From NCBI RefSeq assembly GCF_008329705.1, contig NZ_VTSX01000016.1:62001-126000 (forward strand): a DNA stretch of 64,000 bases. The letters are read 5' to 3'. The notes beneath the pieces are model-generated. The model was not told the DNA's origin and made no database searches. It saw nothing but the letters and a program-made list of their open reading frames with translations. Shown in pieces: positions 8,776-18,525 of the stretch (position 1 is its first letter; every line of letters starts with the position of its first letter). Position numbers and translations under genes: made by a program. Source of the stretch: Chryseobacterium sp. SN22 (GTDB lineage: Bacteria; Bacteroidota; Bacteroidia; Flavobacteriales; Weeksellaceae).

Positions 8776-10044
8776 ATGAATCGCAATGTAATATCCATTG
8801 TTTTAGGAGGCGGAAGAGGAACGAGATTATTCCCTCTTACCTATTCAAGGTCCAAGCCGGCTGTACCGATTGCCGGAAAGTACCGTTTAGTCGATATTCC
8901 TATTTCCAACTGCCTGAATTCGGGAATGAATAAGATCCTGGTTTTGACGCAGTTTAATTCAGCTTCACTGAATTCGCATATCAAAAATTCTTATCACTTC
9001 GATATTTTCAGCAAAGGATTCGTAGATATTCTTGCGGCGGAACAGAATGTAGAAAACGAAAGCTGGTATCAGGGAACGGCAGATGCCGTACGCCAGTCGA
9101 TGAAGCATCTGGAAAAGTATGATTACGAATACATCCTGATTCTTTCCGGAGACCAGCTGTACCAGATGGACTTTAAGGAAATGCTGGATTTCCACATTGA
9201 AAAAGGCGGTGATGTAACTATTGCAACGATCCCTGTTAATGCAAAAGACGCTACCGGTTTTGGAATCCTGAGCTCCGATGATGAAGGAAATATTACTTCC
9301 TTCGTCGAAAAGCCGGGCTACGATATGCTGGACGGCTTGCAATCAGAAGTTTCCGATGAAAACAAAAATGCCGGTAAAGAATACCTTGCTTCTATGGGAA
9401 TCTATATCTTTACCAAAAGCATCCTTAAAAAGATGTTTGATGAAGGCGCGGGAGATGATTTCGGAAAAGACATTATTCCGAATTCCATTGGTAAATATAC
9501 CACTTTAAGCTATCAATACGAAGGATACTGGACTGATATCGGAACCATCGAGTCATTCTACGAAGCCAATCTGGATCTTTGCCAGGACTTTCCTCAGTTT
9601 AACCTGTTTTCCTCTTCCCCGATCTACACCAGGGCGAGAATGCTTCCGCCGTCGAAGATCAACGGCTCTTATGTAAGCAAGGCTGTTTTTGGGGACGGAT
9701 GTATCATCATGGCCGATAAGATCGAAAATTCCGTAATCGGAAACCGGACAAGAATCGACAAAGGAAGCACGATTGTTAATTCATATGTGATGGGTTCTGA
9801 CTTTTACCAGGGGACGGCCGAAATCATTGAAAACGATGACAATGGCCAGCCGAATATGGGAATCGGAAAATACTGCTACATTGAAAAAGCTATTTTAGAT
9901 AAAAACTGCTACATCGGAGACAATGTAAGAATTATAGGAGGAAAACATCTCCAGGATGGCGATTACGGAACACACTCGGTTCAGGATGGAATTATCGTCG
10001 TGAAGAAAGGAGCGGTGCTGAGAGCGGGAACGCATATTGGATAA
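8776..10044 (+). CDS. glgC: Glucose-1-phosphate adenylyltransferase
   Basis: A 422-aa ADP-glucose pyrophosphorylase, which turns ATP plus glucose-1-phosphate into ADP-glucose for GlgA. The N-terminal nucleotidyltransferase signature GGGRGTRLFPLT (residues 11-22) precedes the allosteric/substrate segment SKPAVPIAGKYRL. Further features are YQGTADAVRQ and FVEKP. The C-terminal part has left-handed beta-helix hexapeptide character (ENSVIGNRTRID; NCYIGDNVRI). The length is normal for the family. It ends the glycogen run, and a terminator-like hairpin follows at 10099-10122. In other bacteria this enzyme is the regulated step; nothing in the sequence shows which effectors act here. Confidence 0.97.
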   Translation: MNRNVISIVLGGGRGTRLFPLTYSRSKPAVPIAGKYRLVDIPISNCLNSGMNKILVLTQFNSASLNSHIKNSYHFDIFSKGFVDILAAEQNVENESWYQGTADAVRQSMKHLEKYDYEYILILSGDQLYQMDFKEMLDFHIEKGGDVTIATIPVNAKDATGFGILSSDDEGNITSFVEKPGYDMLDGLQSEVSDENKNAGKEYLASMGIYIFTKSILKKMFDEGAGDDFGKDIIPNSIGKYTTLSYQYEGYWTDIGTIESFYEANLDLCQDFPQFNLFSSSPIYTRARMLPPSKINGSYVSKAVFGDGCIIMADKIENSVIGNRTRIDKGSTIVNSYVMGSDFYQGTAEIIENDDNGQPNMGIGKYCYIEKAILDKNCYIGDNVRIIGGKHLQDGDYGTHSVQDGIIVVKKGAVLRAGTHIG

Positions 10045-10098
10045 AAGCATTGGAATTCATTATCAAATCGCTTTTTATTCTTAAATAATTTTAAAACA

Positions 10099-10130
10099 GA
10101 GTGGCCCCTATATTGGTCACTCTTGTTATT
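10099..10130 (+). terminator. Likely terminator after glgC
   Basis: GAGTGGCC (10099-10106) pairs with GGTCACTC (10115-10122) with one wobble, followed by a T-rich tract. It separates the glycogen run from the SRPBCC gene. Confidence 0.55.
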
Positions 10131-10135
10131 TTCTA

Positions 10136-10143
10136 TACATTTG
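10136..10143 (+). promoter_or_regulatory. -7 element directly before the SRPBCC start codon
   Basis: TACATTTG matches TAnnTTTG and ends only 4 nt before the ATG at 10148. Transcription would then begin at or next to the start codon, giving a leaderless or nearly leaderless mRNA. Confidence 0.5.
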
Positions 10144-10147
10144 TGTC

Positions 10148-11188
10148 ATGCGTTTTTTTAAGATCATAGCGGCGCTTGTTATTCTGCTGATCGGGGCTTA
10201 TGCGGCTTCGATGTACTATTTTGTGGATGAAAGCAAGGACTTCAAGATAGAGAAAGAGGTCGATTACCCTTTGGAGAAAGTCTTTTCACAGTTCAATAAC
10301 CTGCAGCATTTTACGCGCTGGAACAACTTCTTTACGAGTTCCAAATCGGTCGATATCGATTATTATACGCCCTATGAAGGACAGGGAAGTTCCATTAGTT
10401 ATGTTGACCCTCAGAACGATACCGATGGCGAAATGTTCATCCGTTATGAAAACCCGAATAAAACGCTCCGGTACCAGCTTTTCGAAGACCGTAATGAAAG
10501 CCCGACGGTAGTGGATGTTAAATTCAAAGCTCTATCTGCGGAAAAAACGAAAATTACCTGGGTGGTTCATACCCCGAAACTATCCGTTTTAAAGAGGGTA
10601 GGGAATTTCTGGACGGAAGACCGCTTTGCTGAAAATATAGACAACAGCATGACCAATCTGAAAAATGTTCTCGGCAATAAAGTGGAGAAGGATAACCAGA
10701 TGGCGGCCATCAAATATGACAGCATTATGGTTGAAAACGAAGAAGAGAAACTGCTTCTCGGGATCAATGTAAGTGCCTCCAACAAAAAAGATGCGCTGTA
10801 TAAAAATATCGTGATGAATTATAATAAAATATATAATTATACCACGATGGATTTAGGTAAAAAAGATGATGAATTCGGTTATCCGGTTCTGGTTACTGAT
10901 GCCGATAATTATAAAGACAAAGAAGTGTCTTATTTCCTGGGAATTCCGCTGTCTAAAAAGTTCGGCGTTACGGATAACAATTTCAGTTTCAGAACGCTTA
11001 ATCCGGCCCGGAATTATGTGATGTATTACAAGGGAAATTATACCGGAAGGGTGAAGGCGATACAACAATTAATCCAGAAAGCCAAGAAAGACGAGATGCG
11101 TTTTAATGATATTCGTCAGACTTTCATAGAACGCCCTATGGAAGACCAGGATGTCAATATGAAACTCTCATTATCAGTATTTAAGTAA
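10148..11188 (+). CDS. Membrane-anchored SRPBCC family protein
   Basis: A 346-aa protein with an N-terminal membrane segment (about residues 4-24, IIAALVILLIGAYAASMYYF). An SRPBCC/polyketide-cyclase-like domain follows at about 30-175 (DYPLEKVFSQFNNLQHFTRWNNF). The second half, about 190-346, may be a GyrI-like effector-binding domain. SRPBCC folds bind hydrophobic ligands in a deep cavity; no ligand can be named. It sits between glgC and sucA with a terminator before it and a separate promoter for sucA after it, so it seems to be a single-gene unit. No catalytic residues can be assigned. Confidence 0.75.
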   Translation: MRFFKIIAALVILLIGAYAASMYYFVDESKDFKIEKEVDYPLEKVFSQFNNLQHFTRWNNFFTSSKSVDIDYYTPYEGQGSSISYVDPQNDTDGEMFIRYENPNKTLRYQLFEDRNESPTVVDVKFKALSAEKTKITWVVHTPKLSVLKRVGNFWTEDRFAENIDNSMTNLKNVLGNKVEKDNQMAAIKYDSIMVENEEEKLLLGINVSASNKKDALYKNIVMNYNKIYNYTTMDLGKKDDEFGYPVLVTDADNYKDKEVSYFLGIPLSKKFGVTDNNFSFRTLNPARNYVMYYKGNYTGRVKAIQQLIQKAKKDEMRFNDIRQTFIERPMEDQDVNMKLSLSVFK

Positions 11189-11247
11189 TAAAATATTTTA
11201 TACTTTTTTTAATAGTTTAAAGGCTGTTCCAAGTCGGTTTTTTTTAT

Positions 11248-11255
11248 TAAATTTG
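11248..11255 (+). promoter_or_regulatory. Promoter element for sucA-sucB
   Basis: TAAATTTG matches the TAnnTTTG consensus, 46 bp before the sucA start codon. No TTG is found at the usual distance. Confidence 0.5.
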
Positions 11256-11301
11256 AAGCTTAATTCGACAAACAAATTTTAATAACAGATAAACTGTAAT
11301 A

Positions 11302-14115
11302 ATGGACAGATTTTCATTCCTAAACGCAGCTCATTCTCAGTTAATTGAGGATTTATACCAGCAGTACTTAAAATATCCGGACTCTTTGGAACCATCATGG
11401 AAAGCCTTTTTTCAGGGCTTCGATTTTGCTTTGGAGAACTACGGAGACGAAGATAACGTTCAATATGTTCAGGCTCCGGCTGCTTCAGCTCCTGTGGTAC
11501 AGCAGGCTGCACAGGCCGCTTCAAATGGTGAGGTTCCCGAACACATCAGAAAGGAATTTAAAGTAGTCAACCTGATCGAGGCGTACAGGACCAGAGGTCA
11601 TCTGTTTACAAAGACAAACCCTGTTAGGGAAAGAAGACATTATACCCCGACCCTGGACATCGAAAATTTCGGTCTGGACAAATCGGATTTAAATACAAAA
11701 TTCAACTGTGCGGTTGAAACCGGAATGAAAGGACCTGCTACCTTACAGGAACTTATTACCCACCTTGAAAACATTTACTGCGATTCCATCGGGGTAGAGT
11801 ACATGCACATCAACAATGTAGAAGAGAAAGATTTCATCAAGCAATGGCTTCAGGTGAATGAAAACCATCCAAGTCTTTCAGCGAATGAAAAAACGGAAAT
11901 TTTATTAAAATTAAATCAGGCAGTAGCGTTCGAAAATTATCTTCATACAAAATTTGTCGGCCAGAAAAGATTCTCCCTGGAAGGAGGAGAAACCCTTATT
12001 CCTGCTTTGGACCAGCTGATCACCAGATCTTCCCAGTTAGGTGTGGATGAAGTGGTTTTAGGAATGGCTCACAGGGGAAGGCTCAACGTGCTTACGAATA
12101 TTTTCGGAAAATCGTACAAGCAGATCTTCTCCGAGTTTGAAGGAAAGGAATTTGAAGAAGACGTATTCTCAGGAGACGTTAAATACCACCTGGGTTCATC
12201 CAAAAAGATCAAAACGGCTTCCGGTGAAGAAGTTTCTATCAATTTAACACCGAACCCGTCGCACCTTGAAACCGTAGCTGCCCTTGTGGAAGGAATCTGC
12301 CGTGCGAAAGTTGATGACAAATACAAAGATTATTCTAAAGTTTTACCGATCATCATTCATGGTGACGGTGCATTGGCGGGCCAGGGTATCGCTTATGAAG
12401 TGGCTCAGATGATGACGCTGGAAGGGTACAGAACAGGTGGAACCGTTCATATTGTTGTAAACAACCAGGTATCCTTTACGACCAACTACATGGATGCAAG
12501 ATCTTCCACGTATTGTACAGATGTTGCAAAAGTTACGGAATCTCCTGTGATGCACGTAAATGCGGATGATGCGGAAGCGGTGGTCCATGCGATTCACTTT
12601 GCAGCCGATTTCAGAGCGAAATTTGGTAAAGATGTATATATCGATTTACTGGGTTACAGAAAATACGGTCATAACGAAGGGGATGAACCGAGATTTACAC
12701 AGCCTAATTTGTATAAAACAATTTCCAAGCACCCGAATCCAAGAGAAATCTATAAAGATCAGTTGTTAAAAGATAACGTTACTTCCAATGATGTTATTGC
12801 TAAAATGGAAACTGAATTCAAGGCGCTGCTGGATAAAGATTTCGACGCGTCCAAAGAAATCGAGAAAAACGTAATGGATGTTTTCATGGCTGATGACTGG
12901 ACGAATTATCCGATTGCCAAAAGAGGAGCAGTTCAGGAAGCCGTGGATACGAAATTCGATCTTGAAAGACTGAAGGAACTGGCGCTTAAGATGTCTACGC
13001 TTCCGGCAGATAAAAAGTTCCTGAATAAAATCACGAGACTGTTCGAAAACAGAATCAAAGCTATTGAAGGCAATTCCTTAGACTGGGCCCTTGGAGAATG
13101 GTTAGCGTATGCAACTTTACTTGTAGAAGGCCATAACGTAAGAATCTCCGGTGAAGATGTGGAAAGAGGAACATTTTCCCATAGACATGCGGTCGTAAAA
13201 ACAGAAGATACGGAAGAAGAATATATCCCTCTGAGACACGTTTCCGAAAGCCGGTTTGATGTTTATAACTCGCACCTTTCAGAATATGGGGTGTTAGGCT
13301 TTGATTACGGATATGCCATGGCTTCGCCTAATACCTTGACCATCTGGGAAGCGCAGTTCGGGGATTTCGTAAACGGAGCCCAGATCATCGTCGACCAATA
13401 TCTTGCAGCGGCAGAGGAAAAATGGAAGATCCAGGACGGTCTGGTGATGCTGTTGCCTCATGGTTCGGAAGGTCAGGGTGCAGAGCACTCTTCAGCAAGG
13501 CTTGAAAGATTCCTGACGCTTTGTGCAAATGAAAATATGGTGGTTGCAAATATTACATCGCCTGCCAACTATTTCCACCTGTTGAGAAGACAGCTGAAAT
13601 GGGCATTCAGAAAGCCATTGATCGTGATGAGTCCCAAATCACTGTTAAGGCATCCGAAGGTGGTTTCCCCGCTTGAAGATTTTGCAACCGGAGGATTCCA
13701 GCCGATCCTTGATGATCTTAATGCAGATCCTGCAAAAATTGAAAAACTGGTACTTTGCTCCGGTAAACTGTACTTTGAATTGCTGGCTAAAAAGGAAGAA
13801 CTGAATGCTGAAAATATAGCATTGGTAAGATTCGAGCAGCTGTATCCTCTTCAGACGGATGCCATCGAAGCCATTTTTGAAAAATATTCAAACCGAAAAG
13901 AAATCGTATGGGCTCAGGAAGAACCTGAAAACATGGGGGCATGGTCTTATATCCTGAGAAACTTCAGGGACACGGGAATCCAGGTGATCGCTCCGGTACC
14001 GAGCGGTGCTCCGGCTCCGGGAAGCCATAAAATGTTTGAGAAAAACCAGAATGGTGTAATCAACAGGGTATTCGACAGAAATGATACGCCGGTAAAAAGA
14101 CCTGTAACTGCTTAA
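11302..14115 (+). CDS. sucA: 2-oxoglutarate dehydrogenase E1 component
   Basis: A 937-aa thiamine-diphosphate-dependent E1 subunit that decarboxylates 2-oxoglutarate and passes the succinyl group to the lipoyl arm of E2. The N-terminal segment (FLNAAHSQLIEDLYQQYLKYPDSLEPSW) is the E2-docking region typical of bacterial OdhE1. Family motifs include GMAHRGRLN near residue 255, the ThDP-binding GDGALAGQG near 354-362 and YRKYGHNEGDEP near 453-464. The C-terminal transketolase-like domain has LLPHGSEGQGAEHSSAR. Full length. The gene is 38 bp upstream of sucB, so they form one operon; E3 (lpd) is elsewhere. Confidence 0.97.
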   Translation: MDRFSFLNAAHSQLIEDLYQQYLKYPDSLEPSWKAFFQGFDFALENYGDEDNVQYVQAPAASAPVVQQAAQAASNGEVPEHIRKEFKVVNLIEAYRTRGHLFTKTNPVRERRHYTPTLDIENFGLDKSDLNTKFNCAVETGMKGPATLQELITHLENIYCDSIGVEYMHINNVEEKDFIKQWLQVNENHPSLSANEKTEILLKLNQAVAFENYLHTKFVGQKRFSLEGGETLIPALDQLITRSSQLGVDEVVLGMAHRGRLNVLTNIFGKSYKQIFSEFEGKEFEEDVFSGDVKYHLGSSKKIKTASGEEVSINLTPNPSHLETVAALVEGICRAKVDDKYKDYSKVLPIIIHGDGALAGQGIAYEVAQMMTLEGYRTGGTVHIVVNNQVSFTTNYMDARSSTYCTDVAKVTESPVMHVNADDAEAVVHAIHFAADFRAKFGKDVYIDLLGYRKYGHNEGDEPRFTQPNLYKTISKHPNPREIYKDQLLKDNVTSNDVIAKMETEFKALLDKDFDASKEIEKNVMDVFMADDWTNYPIAKRGAVQEAVDTKFDLERLKELALKMSTLPADKKFLNKITRLFENRIKAIEGNSLDWALGEWLAYATLLVEGHNVRISGEDVERGTFSHRHAVVKTEDTEEEYIPLRHVSESRFDVYNSHLSEYGVLGFDYGYAMASPNTLTIWEAQFGDFVNGAQIIVDQYLAAAEEKWKIQDGLVMLLPHGSEGQGAEHSSARLERFLTLCANENMVVANITSPANYFHLLRRQLKWAFRKPLIVMSPKSLLRHPKVVSPLEDFATGGFQPILDDLNADPAKIEKLVLCSGKLYFELLAKKEELNAENIALVRFEQLYPLQTDAIEAIFEKYSNRKEIVWAQEEPENMGAWSYILRNFRDTGIQVIAPVPSGAPAPGSHKMFEKNQNGVINRVFDRNDTPVKRPVTA

Positions 14116-14153
14116 TAAAAAATAATAATCAATAAAAAAATAAAAAATACGAT

Positions 14154-15416
14154 ATGTCAGTTTTAGAAATGAAAGTTCCTTCACCGGGCGAATCCATTAC
14201 AGAAGTTGAAATTGCAACCTGGCTTGTAAAAGATGGGGACTATGTGGAAAAAGACCAGCCCATTGCTGAAGTGGATTCAGACAAAGCAACTCTTGAATTG
14301 CCTGCTGAACAAAGTGGGATCATCACTTTGAAAGCTGAAGAAGGAGACGTGGTACAGGTAGGACAAGTGGTTTGCCTGATCGATATGGATGCTGCAAAAC
14401 CTGCAGGGGGGGAAGCTCCTGCTGCGGAAGCTCCAAAACAGGAAGAAGCTCCGAAAACTGCTCAGCCTGCGCCACAGGAAGCTCCTAAACCGGCGGCACA
14501 ACCTGCTCCGGCTGCAACTCAAACGTATGCTACAGGAGCTCCGTCTCCGGCAGCTAAAAAAATCCTTGACGAAAAAGGAATGGATGCTTCACAGGTTTCA
14601 GGAAGCGGTAGAGATGGAAGAGTAACGAAATCTGATGCTGAACTGGCTGCCGTTCCTGCAATGGGAGGAAATCCGGTAACGGCTACAGGTTCCCGTTCTA
14701 CAACCACAACAAAACTGTCAGTTCTTAGAAGAAAAATCGCGCAGAGACTGGTTTCCGTGAAAAATGAAACAGCAATGCTGACGACTTTCAACGAAGTTGA
14801 TATGTCCGAGATTTTCAGATTGAGAAAGCAATATAAAGAAGAATTCGCCCAGAGACACGGTGTAGGGCTTGGTTTTATGTCTTTCTTTACGAAAGCGGTG
14901 ACCAGAGCATTGCAGATGTATCCGGATGTAAATGCATCCATCGACGGTGATTTCAAAGTAAACTATGATTTCTGTGATATTTCAATCGCGGTTTCAGGTC
15001 CTAAAGGATTGATGGTACCGGTATTGAGAAATGCGGAAAATATGTCTTTTGCAAGTGTTGAAGCCAACATCAAAGACCTTGCGATCAAAGTGAGAGACGG
15101 AAAAATCACGGTTGATGAAATGACGGGCGGTACCTTTACCATTACCAATGGCGGTACTTTCGGTTCTATGTTGTCTACACCGATCATCAACCCTCCCCAA
15201 TCTGCGATCCTGGGAATGCACAACATCATCCAGAGACCGGTTGCGGTAGACGGGCAGGTGGTAATCCGCCCGATGATGTACGTAGCGATGTCTTATGACC
15301 ACAGGATTATCGACGGAAAAGAGTCCGTAGGATTCCTGGTAGCGGTAAAAGAAGCTATTGATAACCCGGTTGGAATCTTAATGAACGGAGACGAAAGAAA
15401 AGGTCTCGGATTGTAA
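14154..15416 (+). CDS. sucB: 2-oxoglutarate dehydrogenase E2, dihydrolipoyl succinyltransferase
   Basis: A 420-aa E2 core of the 2-oxoglutarate dehydrogenase complex. One N-terminal lipoyl domain (1-80) has the lipoyl Lys44 in [10 protein letters not shown]. An Ala/Pro-rich linker follows (about 85-125), then a peripheral subunit-binding domain (about 128-165, [22 protein letters not shown]). The C-terminal catalytic acyltransferase domain ends with the [10 protein letters not shown] motif that supplies the catalytic His. It follows sucA at 38 bp. A strong terminator at 15447-15473 ends the operon. Confidence 0.97.
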   Translation: MSVLEMKVPSPGESITEVEIATWLVKDGDYVEKDQPIAEVDSDKATLELPAEQSGIITLKAEEGDVVQVGQVVCLIDMDAAKPAGGEAPAAEAPKQEEAPKTAQPAPQEAPKPAAQPAPAATQTYATGAPSPAAKKILDEKGMDASQVSGSGRDGRVTKSDAELAAVPAMGGNPVTATGSRSTTTTKLSVLRRKIAQRLVSVKNETAMLTTFNEVDMSEIFRLRKQYKEEFAQRHGVGLGFMSFFTKAVTRALQMYPDVNASIDGDFKVNYDFCDISIAVSGPKGLMVPVLRNAENMSFASVEANIKDLAIKVRDGKITVDEMTGGTFTITNGGTFGSMLSTPIINPPQSAILGMHNIIQRPVAVDGQVVIRPMMYVAMSYDHRIIDGKESVGFLVAVKEAIDNPVGILMNGDERKGLGL

Positions 15417-15446
15417 GATTAAAAAACAATTACCCTATAAATTAAG

Positions 15447-15473
15447 ATCTCGTCTCAAAAAGGCGAGATTTTT
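15447..15473 (+). terminator. Terminator after sucB
   Basis: ATCTCGT (15447-15453) pairs with GCGAGAT (15463-15469, one wobble) and is followed by a T run. Confidence 0.75.
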
Positions 15474-15497
15474 GTATCCTATCTATCAAATACTAAG

Positions 15498-15887
15498 ATG
15501 ATGTTCTCAAAAATGACCTCCAATATCAAAGTTTCAGTAGTTCCTGAATATGATAGCAAAAACAGTTACCCCTCTGAAAACAGACACGTTTTCAAATACC
15601 ATATTACGATTGAAAATGATGGCAGTTTTCCGATAAAAATCATTAAAAGAAAATGGCTGATCTTCGATGTCGGTTTCGGATATACCGAAATTACCGGTGA
15701 CGGGGTAATTGGTCTTACTCCGGAGATCGCTACCGGCGAGAATTTTACTTATTTTTCCAATGTGATGCTTCGCTCCGGTGTGGGTAATATGAGCGGAAAA
15801 TACCTGGTTAGAAATATGGAAACCCAGGAAAATTTTGAGATCGATATTCCGAAATTCAATTTATTATCTGAAGTGCTGAGTAATTAA
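15498..15887 (+). CDS. apaG: ApaG domain protein
   Basis: A 129-aa single-domain ApaG protein with an immunoglobulin/fibronectin-type beta fold. The body matches the family well: RHVFKYHITIENDGSFPIKIIKRKW, the glycine-rich VIGLTPEIATGENFTYFSN, and GNMSGKYLV. Three possible starts (15498, 15501, 15513) give nearly the same product; I kept the first. ApaG has been linked to cation efflux and diadenosine tetraphosphate phenotypes in enterobacteria, but its biochemical role is not settled. It stands alone after the sucAB terminator and converges with the exonuclease gene. Confidence 0.9.
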   Translation: MMFSKMTSNIKVSVVPEYDSKNSYPSENRHVFKYHITIENDGSFPIKIIKRKWLIFDVGFGYTEITGDGVIGLTPEIATGENFTYFSNVMLRSGVGNMSGKYLVRNMETQENFEIDIPKFNLLSEVLSN

Positions 15888-16059
15888 CAAGATGGGTGCT
15901 GGCAGTTTTCAGTATATAACTAAAATTCTTTAGTATTAAATAACATTATCTTTTACCCAACAAAAGTTATTTCGAATCTTGATTAACCAACCAATCTGTT
16001 TTTTTTCTGTAAATAATTTAAATTACATTTTAGAGATAAGCTGACTAAAACCTGCTGAA

Positions 16060-16614
16060 TCAGAGTTTTTTAATTTTCAGTTTCATAAAATCCGATACTT
16101 CTTCATTGCTGGTAAGGAACAGCTTTTCAAAAGCAAGCAAAGAGATCTTTGCACAGACTTCCGCATCAGCACCGGCACGGTGATGGTTAAAACTGATCTG
16201 ATGGTATTCTGCCAAAGGTTTCAGTCCGTACTTCGGCAGGTAGTCCCATGATTTTTTAGCCAGCTGAATACTGCAAAGGTAGTTCATTTTTGGAGTAAAC
16301 ATTCCGTAGTGGTTCAGGCATCCCCGTAAAACACCCGCATCAAAACCGGCATTGTGGGCAATCATCAAAGTACCGTACATCATTTCTTCCACCTCATACC
16401 AGATCTCATCGAAAGTAGGCGCGTCTTTAACATCATCAGGAACAATTCCGTGAACATCGACATTAAACGGACTGAAATACGGAAAGCTTGGTGGTTTAAT
16501 GAGCCAGGTCTTGGTTTCGACAATCTTAGAATCCTGAACAATACACACTCCCAACTCACACGCAGAGTTTCTCTCGTGAGTTGCAGTTTCAAAATCGATG
16601 GCACAAAAATCCAT
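16060..16614 (-). CDS. 3'-5' exonuclease (DEDDh, DnaQ-like)
   Basis: A 184-aa single-domain DEDDh exonuclease of the DnaQ/RNase T superfamily. The acidic residues are visible: Asp7 and Glu9 in AIDFETA, Asp92 in HNAGFD, and His145/Asp150 in HHRAGADAE. The protein should remove nucleotides from 3' ends of DNA or RNA with two metal ions. No polymerase or BRCT domain is attached, so it is not PolC or a full DNA polymerase III epsilon by architecture. It is the last gene of a minus-strand run, 26 bp after the glycosyltransferase gene, with which it has no obvious functional link. Confidence 0.92.
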   Translation of the reverse strand: MDFCAIDFETATHERNSACELGVCIVQDSKIVETKTWLIKPPSFPYFSPFNVDVHGIVPDDVKDAPTFDEIWYEVEEMMYGTLMIAHNAGFDAGVLRGCLNHYGMFTPKMNYLCSIQLAKKSWDYLPKYGLKPLAEYHQISFNHHRAGADAEVCAKISLLAFEKLFLTSNEEVSDFMKLKIKKL

Positions 16615-16640
16615 AATCTTTATTTTAATTTAAGATGAAC

Positions 16641-17618
16641 TTATTTTTTTCCCAGAAAATGTTTAAAAATAATCCATTCTGTCTGATAAAATTTGCTTTT
16701 CTGATGTTTCTGTCTGCGTTTCCAGCTTCCTGCCGCATATCCGTAAAAGCTGAAATGCGCCTTCAGGACCGCTATGAAATGCGAAAATCCAAGCTTGATG
16801 CCGAAATAAATACCTGCAAGCCCATCCAGGCAAAGCCTCAGAAAAATGATACCCACCAGCTGTGGGAAAGGAGCATTCTTTAAAACCATGGAAAGATTAT
16901 TCCGGATATTCAAGAATGTTTTTTTAGGACTTTGCTTATTCAGCGTACCGCCGCCTACGTGGTACACTTTGGACTTCCAGGTGTAAAAAATCTTTCTTCC
17001 TGAATTGATCATCCTCCAGCAGAGATCGATTTCTTCCTGATGGGCGAAAAACCGCTCATCAAAACCTTTCTGATCCCAAAAATCTTTTGAACGGATAAAG
17101 AAGCAGCATCCCGAAGCCCAGAAAATTTCAGATTCGTCATCATACTGGCCGTTGTCTTCCTCTACATCATCAAACAGCCTTCCTCGGCAGTAAGGATACC
17201 CGATGTTATCGATCAGCCCGCCTGCCGCTCCAGCAAATTCAAAATAGGTTTTACGGTTGTAGGCTAAAATTTTAGGCTGAATTGCTGCGATGGAAGGATC
17301 TCTTTCAAACAATTCCAGAACAGGTTCCGTCCAGTTTGCCGTAACTTCCACATCCGAATTAAGAAGACAGTAGATCTCATTGTCAATCTGTTTCAAACCT
17401 TCATTATAACCTCCTGCAAAGCCGTAATTTTTATCGTTTTTAATGATTGTAACCGATGGAAAGCGAGTGCGCAGAAATTCTACGGAATCATCTGTCGATA
17501 AGTTATCAATAACATAAACATCGGCATCCCGGGAAAACCGGACCACATCCGGCAGGAATTTTTCGAGCCAGCCCTTTCCGTTCCAGTTTAAAATGGCAAC
17601 CGCTAATTTTTTCGGCAT
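16641..17618 (-). CDS. Family 2 glycosyltransferase
   Basis: A 325-aa GT-A glycosyltransferase. The N-terminus has VAILNWNGKGWLEKFLP, followed by VIDNLSTDDS and the metal-nucleotide motif NSD at residues 87-89. WASGCCFFIR and the acceptor-side HQEEIDLCWR are also typical of rhamnosyltransferase-like GT2 enzymes. A hydrophobic stretch near 255-285 could be membrane-associated. It lies 6 bp after a lipid A-type acyltransferase gene, so a role in outer-membrane glycolipid or polysaccharide assembly is plausible inference. Donor and acceptor are unknown. Confidence 0.9.
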   Translation of the reverse strand: MPKKLAVAILNWNGKGWLEKFLPDVVRFSRDADVYVIDNLSTDDSVEFLRTRFPSVTIIKNDKNYGFAGGYNEGLKQIDNEIYCLLNSDVEVTANWTEPVLELFERDPSIAAIQPKILAYNRKTYFEFAGAAGGLIDNIGYPYCRGRLFDDVEEDNGQYDDESEIFWASGCCFFIRSKDFWDQKGFDERFFAHQEEIDLCWRMINSGRKIFYTWKSKVYHVGGGTLNKQSPKKTFLNIRNNLSMVLKNAPFPQLVGIIFLRLCLDGLAGIYFGIKLGFSHFIAVLKAHFSFYGYAAGSWKRRQKHQKSKFYQTEWIIFKHFLGKK

Positions 17619-17624
17619 GAGAAG

Positions 17625-18509
17625 CTATATTTTTTCTGAATCAAATTTTTTAATAGAATCCTGGTATTTCCATTTCCGGTGCGACCAGAGGTAATTATCC
17701 GGACGTTTGCGCAGCGTATTTTCCAGTAGCTTATGGAATTTTTTTACCACTTCATTTTCGGTAAACTTTTCCCCGTCGGGATAAATCCGGTGATAATTCA
17801 CCTGATAGTAGCCGCGTTTCACCTTTTTCATTTCACAATAGATGAAAGCAAGATCCATTCTGGTCGCCAACTTGTCGTAGCCGATAAAAGCGGGCGTTCT
17901 CTGGTTCAAAAATTCCAGTCCGTAAGTGACATGGGAAAAATGCGGCGTCTGATCGGCAACGAACATATAAGCCGAATTCCCGTCGTTTTTGGATCTGAAG
18001 ATATTTAAGATCACCTCGTTGGCTTCCAGGGCTTCATTTCCGAACCGGCTGCGTACTTTTCTCATCTGGTTTTCCCAGAAATCGTTGTTTACTTTCCGGT
18101 ATACCGGGTGGCAATGCTCCTGCGGAATAAACCTGGCCATCGCGTTGATCCATTCCCAGTTGAAAACATGCCCCGCCAGCATAATCACATTTTTACCTTC
18201 TGCTTTGGCATCGTGGAATACCTGCTGGTTGATATGCTGCATTCTTACCCGGGATTCCGTTTCGGAAATGGTAAAGGATTTTACGGTTTCCACCAGATAA
18301 TCGGAAAAATTGAGATAAAATTTCTTTTTGATCTGCTGGATCTCTTCCGGAGATTTTTCCGGAAAAGAATTCTTCAGATTCTGGGTAATAACATTTTTAC
18401 GGTAGGCTACGATATAATAATTCAGAAAGAAGATAATATCTGAAAACATATAAAGAACCTTCAGCGGGAGTTTGGAAATAAGATTTAATATTTTAATAAG
18501 AAAATTCAT
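17625..18509 (-). CDS. Lysophospholipid/lipid A acyltransferase (LpxL/HtrB family)
   Basis: A 294-aa membrane-associated acyltransferase of the LpxL/HtrB family, which transfers an acyl chain to lipid A precursors. The HX4(D/E) catalytic motif is visible as GHVFNWEW (His114, Glu119 with this start). The N-terminus has a hydrophobic anchor. An upstream in-frame ATG at 18530 exists, but a perfect TAAATTTG promoter element (18525-18518) overlaps codons 2-5 of that longer form. The ATG at 18509 is therefore the better start. It heads a minus-strand operon with the GT2 and exonuclease genes. Whether this is the primary or an accessory acyltransferase cannot be told. Confidence 0.88.
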   Translation of the reverse strand: MNFLIKILNLISKLPLKVLYMFSDIIFFLNYYIVAYRKNVITQNLKNSFPEKSPEEIQQIKKKFYLNFSDYLVETVKSFTISETESRVRMQHINQQVFHDAKAEGKNVIMLAGHVFNWEWINAMARFIPQEHCHPVYRKVNNDFWENQMRKVRSRFGNEALEANEVILNIFRSKNDGNSAYMFVADQTPHFSHVTYGLEFLNQRTPAFIGYDKLATRMDLAFIYCEMKKVKRGYYQVNYHRIYPDGEKFTENEVVKKFHKLLENTLRKRPDNYLWSHRKWKYQDSIKKFDSEKI

Positions 18510-18517
18510 AAAACAGG

Positions 18518-18525
18518 CAAATTTA
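18518..18525 (-). promoter_or_regulatory. Promoter element for the acyltransferase operon
   Basis: The minus strand reads TAAATTTG, 8 nt before the ATG at 18509. It decides the start codon because the alternative ATG (18530) lies upstream of it. The transcript leader would be only a few nucleotides. Confidence 0.5.

Noticed and set aside
14277..14625. Long overlapping ORFs on both strands within sucB's Ala/Pro-rich linker
   Set aside because: They are low-complexity shadows of the GC-rich linker codons, with no independent support.
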